Positions 24,407 through 29,964 of a stretch of 29,964 nt of DNA are shown here, one piece after another; the stretch's first letter is position 1, and each line of letters starts with the position of its first letter. The position numbers and the translations under genes are program-made. The notes beneath the pieces were generated by a model. That model searched no databases. It saw only the letters and a list, made by a program, of their open reading frames with translations, and had not been told where the DNA came from. The stretch spans positions 1 to 29,964 of the forward strand of contig SKOX01000159.1 in NCBI GenBank assembly GCA_007119835.1, given 5' to 3'. This stretch comes from Paracoccaceae bacterium (GTDB lineage Bacteria > Pseudomonadota > Alphaproteobacteria > Rhodobacterales > Rhodobacteraceae).

Positions 24407-26882
24407 GGATTGCTGCCTCCGCTTGCTCGAGTTGCCGTCTGTTCTCATCGCACTGGCCACTGGCCCGCGCCGCCCGCTCGATCAGCTCGAACCGGGTGCG
24501 GGCGCCGGGGGCGAGTTGCCGGAAATGCCCGCGATAGCCGACCTGGACCGGCGCGGCCGCCGTCGGCTGCGCCGCGACCTCGACGCTCCTGCGGTCGGCA
24601 ATGATCTGGATGTCGTGCCCGCGGAAGTGGATCCGCAGCCGCAGCTCATCCAGACCCTCCGGCAGCAGCGGATTGACGAGCAGCGTTCCGCCGCGGACCT
24701 CGAGCCCGGTCAGGCAGCGCTGGAAGATGTCGACGGTGCCCGCCATGGCCCCGAGGTGGATGCCCTCCTGGGTGGTGCCGCCCTGGATGTCCGCGATATC
24801 CGCGTCGAGTGCGTGCCCCAGGAGCTTCCACGACATCGGCCGGTCGGACCGGATCAGCACCCAGGAGTGGACGACGAGGCTCAGCGTCGAGCCGTGCGAT
24901 GTTCGCGCGAGGTAGTAGTCGATGTTCTTCGTGATCCACCCCGGCTCGAAGCCGTAGCCAAGCCGCTCGAAAAGGAGGGCCAGTTCCTCCGTCGAGAAGA
25001 GGTAGAAGAGCATCAGCACGTCGGCCTGCTTCGAGGCCTTGTAGCGGTTCGGGCTGTCGCCTTCCGCGCCGAGGATGCGGTCGAGCCGGTGGATGTCCCC
25101 GTGTTTCTCGCGATAGCCGTCCCAGTCGAATTCCTCGAGCTTCTCGTAGCCCTCGAACTGGGAAATGATGCCGTCGCCGTGGAACGGAACGAACAGGCGG
25201 CGGCTGATCTCATCGTAGCGCGCAAGCTCCGCGTCGTCGATCCCGAGGCGCTCGCACAGCCGGTGGCGGGCCCGCGGGGGCAGGCTCTCGAGGACGTCCA
25301 CCGCATGCCGGAGGATGAAACACGCCATCACGTTGGTGTAGGCGTTGTTGTCGATACCGCGCTCCTCCTCCGGGGAAAGTCCGGGATAGCCGGTCTGGAA
25401 CTCGTCGGGACCCATCACCTCGCGGATGCCGAAGCGGCCGTCGGGGCGCTCCTCCGCGATCGAGGCCCAGAAGCGCGCGATCTCGAGGAACATCTCCGCG
25501 CCGTAGTCGCGCATGAACTCGCTGTCGGCCGTCACCTCGTAGTAGCGCCAGATGTTGTAGGCGATGGCGGCGTTGACGTGCCGCTGGCGGTGGGTGTTGT
25601 CGGGCACCCACTCCCCGGACTTCGGGTTGAGGTGCAGCACCTGGCTCTCCTCGCGGCCGTCGGAGCCGGACTGCCACGGGAAGAGCGCGCCCTCGAAGCC
25701 CTCTTCCCGCGCGTGCTTCCGCGCGGCGGCAAGCCGGCGGAAGCGGTACTTGAGCAGCGCGCGGGTGATGACCGGACGGCGCAGGTTGAGGAACGGCAGG
25801 ATGAAGAGCTCGTCCCAGAAGATGTGGCCGCGATAGGCCTCGCCGTGCCAGCCGCGCGCCGGCACGCCGATGTCACTGTCGATCGAGTTCTCCGAGACCG
25901 ACTGAAGCAGATGGAAGACGTGAAGCCTCAGCTTCATCTCGACCTCGTCGATCGGATGAAGCCGGATCACCATGTCGAAGTCGTCCCAGCGATCGTTCCA
26001 GGCCTCGGCGTGGGCGGCCAGCAGTTCATCGAAGCGCCCCGCAGCCGCGGCGGCCTCGCGCGCGGCGATCGCGGGTTCGGCGATGGCATTGTCCCGCGAG
26101 GTGAAGATCGCGACGATCTTCTCGACCGAGACCGCCTCGCCCTCTCCGAGATCGAGCCCGACGTCCTGCCCGATCCAGCCGTCGGCCCGTTCGGTCCGTC
26201 GCGCGACCTCGGCCAGCTCGCCATTGCGGTAGAGGCGCGTGCGCGCCGCCTCGACGATCTCGATCCGGGAGGTGTTGGTCCGCACGCGCAGGAGGATCAT
26301 TTCGTCCTGCGGCACGTCCGTCCCGAGTTGCTCCAGGTGCCGGTTCTCCAGCCCGCGGTAGCGGGCGACGTTGTCGTTGACCACCGTCCCGTCGAGCGCC
26401 GATCGGATCTCGAGCCGTCCCGACCAGTCTTCGGCGGTGATCTCGAGCGCGAGGCCCGCGAGGTGCTTCTCGGCCATGCTGACGAGGCGGCGCTCGTGCC
26501 AGCCGATCGTGCGCCCCTCGCCGTCGCGAAGGCGCAGGCGCCGCGTCAGGGTGCCGTCCCGCAGACAGAGTTCCTGCCTGTAGTCGAGAAGCTCGAGGTC
26601 GTCGATCCGGACCCACTCGCCGCCGTCGATCCGCAGCGTCAGCACGAGCCAGTTGGGCAGGTTGACGAGGTCCTCGTTCTCGATGTCGCGCCCCTCGACC
26701 TCGCTGGTCCGCCGGTTGTAAAGGCCCGCGACATAGGTGCCGGGATAATGCACGTCGTCTGCGGAGCAGTCCGGCGCCGCACCGCGGGTGCAGACATAGC
26801 CGTTGCCGAGCGTGCAGAGCGCCTCGTGCACGCCTTCCCGCTCCGGCTGGTAGCGATCGTAGGCAAGTGTCCAGTCGTTCAT
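24396..26882 (-). CDS. GH65 family disaccharide phosphorylase
   Basis: GH65 enzymes cleave alpha-glucosides such as trehalose, maltose or kojibiose with phosphate, giving beta-glucose 1-phosphate and a sugar. The 828-residue product has an N-terminal beta-sandwich (about 1-270), a helical-barrel catalytic domain (about 300-700) and a C-terminal beta domain. Key motifs are GHIFWDE (352-358), the catalytic acid Glu494 in VMGPDEF, KQADV (618-622), the phosphate-binding SHGSTLS (662-668) and GTTQEGIHLGAMAGT (702-716). The residue two after the catalytic Glu is Gln where GPDExH is usual. The start ATG (26880-26882) overlaps the mutase-phosphatase stop by four bases (ATGA). That neighbour makes trehalose the best guess for the substrate. 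Confidence 0.92.
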   Translation of the reverse strand: MNDWTLAYDRYQPEREGVHEALCTLGNGYVCTRGAAPDCSADDVHYPGTYVAGLYNRRTSEVEGRDIENEDLVNLPNWLVLTLRIDGGEWVRIDDLELLDYRQELCLRDGTLTRRLRLRDGEGRTIGWHERRLVSMAEKHLAGLALEITAEDWSGRLEIRSALDGTVVNDNVARYRGLENRHLEQLGTDVPQDEMILLRVRTNTSRIEIVEAARTRLYRNGELAEVARRTERADGWIGQDVGLDLGEGEAVSVEKIVAIFTSRDNAIAEPAIAAREAAAAAGRFDELLAAHAEAWNDRWDDFDMVIRLHPIDEVEMKLRLHVFHLLQSVSENSIDSDIGVPARGWHGEAYRGHIFWDELFILPFLNLRRPVITRALLKYRFRRLAAARKHAREEGFEGALFPWQSGSDGREESQVLHLNPKSGEWVPDNTHRQRHVNAAIAYNIWRYYEVTADSEFMRDYGAEMFLEIARFWASIAEERPDGRFGIREVMGPDEFQTGYPGLSPEEERGIDNNAYTNVMACFILRHAVDVLESLPPRARHRLCERLGIDDAELARYDEISRRLFVPFHGDGIISQFEGYEKLEEFDWDGYREKHGDIHRLDRILGAEGDSPNRYKASKQADVLMLFYLFSTEELALLFERLGYGFEPGWITKNIDYYLARTSHGSTLSLVVHSWVLIRSDRPMSWKLLGHALDADIADIQGGTTQEGIHLGAMAGTVDIFQRCLTGLEVRGGTLLVNPLLPEGLDELRLRIHFRGHDIQIIADRRSVEVAAQPTAAAPVQVGYRGHFRQLAPGARTRFELIERAARASGQCDENRRQLEQAEAAIHDG

Positions 26883-28449
26883 TCCATCGCCTCCCCGGCG
26901 ATTTCGTCCGCAAGCCACAGGAGGAAGCGCTCCACGGCATCGGTGTCCTCGAGGGCGAAGCGGGCGGAGGTGCGGCGATCCGCGCCGTCGCGCACCACGA
27001 CGCCGAGGCCGCGGTCGCTCAACGAGCGGAAGGCGTCCTCGTCGGTGGTGTCGTCGCCGACGTAGATCGGCAGGACGTCCGGGCGGTCGAGGTCGAGCTT
27101 CTTCAGCAGCGACAGCACGGCACGCCCCTTGTGCCAGTCGACGCGCGGCTTGATGTCGAAGACCTTCTTGCCGCCGGACGCACGCAGGTCGTCGTGCTGC
27201 GCGATCGTTTCCCGCACCGCGTCGGCGACCGTCGCCTCGTCGGCTTCGGAGACCTGCCGGAAATGCACCGCGAGCGAGAAACGCTTGCGCTCGACCCGGG
27301 CGCCTTCGACGGAGGCCAGCCGCTCCTCGAGGGCATCGCTGGCGGCTTCCAGGGTGGGGAGGAACGCTTCCCCCTTCTCCACCACCTCCTGCCAGCCGTT
27401 CGGGCCTGCGAGGTCGAAGCCGTGGCTGCCGGCGTAGTAGAGCTGGTCGTCCCGGACGAAACCCTGCACGTCCTTGAGGTCACGGCCGCTCACGATCGCG
27501 ACCGGCACCCGCGCGGCGAGGCGCGACAGGGCCGCTCGCATCCCTTCGCCAAGCGTCGCGTCCTCGGGGTTCTCCACGATCGGCGTCAGCGTACCGTCAT
27601 AGTCGAGGAAGACGGCGAGACGCTTGCCAGAAGCCTGCGCCTTGAAGGCGTCCCGCGCCTCCCGGACGAGCGGCGTCGAGCCGAGCGTGCGCGCGACCAG
27701 GCTCGGCCCCTCCGCGACGGCGAGCTCGGCCAGGTCTGCAACGACGAGATCGGCGCCGGCCTCTTCGAGCTCGGCCACGTCCTCGCGGCCGACGCCGATG
27801 ACCTTAGCGAAATCGCCGGCCGCGCCCGCCTCCACCCCGGAGACCGCGTCCTCGACGACCGCGCAGTTCCCGGGCGCCACGCCGAGCCGTTCGGCGGCGC
27901 GCAGCATGATCGCGGGGTCGGGCTTTCCGGGCAGGTCGGCCTCGGCCATGTCCTCGCCGTCGATCTTCACCTCGAACCGCTCGAGCATGCCCGCGCTGGC
28001 GAGCACGTCGCCGGCGTTCCGGCTGGAGGAGAAGACGGCGGCGCGTATTCCCGCACCTTCCAGATCGTCAAGAAGGGCGCGGCTGCCGGGGAACACAGCG
28101 ACCGCGTTCTCCGAAAGCCACTCCCTGAAGTGCCGGTTCTTGCGGTTGCCGAGCCCGCACACGGTCTCCGTGTCGGGACCGTCCTCCGGATCGCCGAACG
28201 GGAGCTCGATGCCGCGGGACTTCAGGAAGCTCTCCACGCCGTCGTAGCGCGGCTTGCCGTCGACATACCGCCGGTAGTCGGCCGCGGAGAACGGCTCGGC
28301 CGCGCTGTCGCGCTCGCGCAGATACGCGTCGAAAAGCCGCTTCCACGCAGCCATGTGGGCCTCGGCCGTGTCGGTGATCACGCCGTCCATGTCGAACAAG
28401 ACGGCTTCGAGCCGCATTCCGCCGGCCGGCCGATCCTTTCGCGGGACCA

Positions 28450-28450
<1 letters not shown>
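26879..28450 (-). CDS. Fused beta-phosphoglucomutase-like and trehalose-6-phosphate phosphatase protein
   Basis: A two-domain HAD protein of 523 residues. The first domain (about 14-240) is of the beta-phosphoglucomutase family: nucleophile Asp20 in FDMDGVITDT, SSSRN (141-145), Lys176 in PGKPDP, and Glu200-Asp201 in VVEDAVSG. The second (about 277-515) is of the OtsB type: nucleophile Asp283 in FLDYDGTL, VSGRDL (320-325), YAGSHGFDL (339-347) and GDDTTDEDAF (465-474). Together they could remove phosphate from trehalose 6-phosphate and turn beta-glucose 1-phosphate into glucose 6-phosphate. The ATG at 28448-28450 shares its A with the upstream ATPase stop (TGATG); Met12 is an alternative start. 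It overlaps the GH65 gene by four bases. No otsA is visible. Confidence 0.9.

Positions 28451-29964
<1,514 letters not shown>

Noticed and set aside
21974..24604. An 876-codon open frame on the plus strand opposite ppsA, and similar long frames opposite fliF, metY-side and GH65 genes
   Set aside because: Their translations are low-complexity, rich in Arg/Asp/Val/Leu/Gly, match no family, and lie antisense to genes with full sets of catalytic motifs. They arise from high G/C at third codon positions.

Overview
The window is GC-rich, densely coding chromosomal DNA from an alphaproteobacterium, most likely of the Rhodobacteraceae/Paracoccaceae type. This rests on the flagellar gene set and order (fliF-fliH-fliN-fliP-fliG facing fliL, a MotE-like gene and motA), a CtrA-like site carrying a GANTC methylation site between the two arms, the FtsY-like start at the left edge, and the strong G/C third-position bias. 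That bias creates many long antisense open frames, which are not annotated. Family assignments come from reading the translations; no database search was possible.

Region 1 (1-9915), flagellar basal body and motor. A leftward operon encodes the MS ring (FliF), export-ATPase regulator (FliH), switch proteins (FliN, FliG) and export gate protein (FliP). From a 164-base divergent promoter region, a rightward arm encodes FliL, a coiled-coil membrane protein, a MotE-like periplasmic protein, the stator protein MotA, and a 773-residue exported protein of unknown function whose start codon overlaps the motA stop. The left edge holds the first 14 codons of a probable ftsY.

Region 2 (9916-16728), mixed housekeeping and stress genes: a beta-hydroxyacid dehydrogenase (tartronate semialdehyde/glyoxylate reductase type); an exported Gln-rich PRC-barrel protein with a clear intrinsic terminator and a candidate EcfG promoter; MetY-type O-acetylhomoserine sulfhydrylase; a small helical membrane protein; a zinc-ribbon metallopeptidase; and a Bcr/CflA-type drug exporter.

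Region 3 (16729-19313), an AT-richer leader, a polyprenyl-phosphate sugar-1-phosphate transferase that would start an exopolysaccharide, about 700 bases without a convincing gene (perhaps decayed coding DNA), and a PHP-domain metallohydrolase.

Region 4 (19389-29964), an apparent six-gene leftward operon with overlapping or closely spaced genes: P-type cation ATPase (cut by the window edge, with a long charged C-terminal tail), a fused beta-phosphoglucomutase/trehalose-6-phosphate phosphatase, a GH65 disaccharide phosphorylase, PEP synthase, a D-2-hydroxyacid (D-lactate type) dehydrogenase and an L-lactate permease family transporter. Read together, these could convert trehalose 6-phosphate to trehalose, beta-glucose 1-phosphate and glucose 6-phosphate, and balance pyruvate, PEP and lactate while moving ions. 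This suggests an energy- or oxygen-limitation module. The phosphatase-mutase-phosphorylase part resembles a split form of the three-domain mycobacterial OtsB1.
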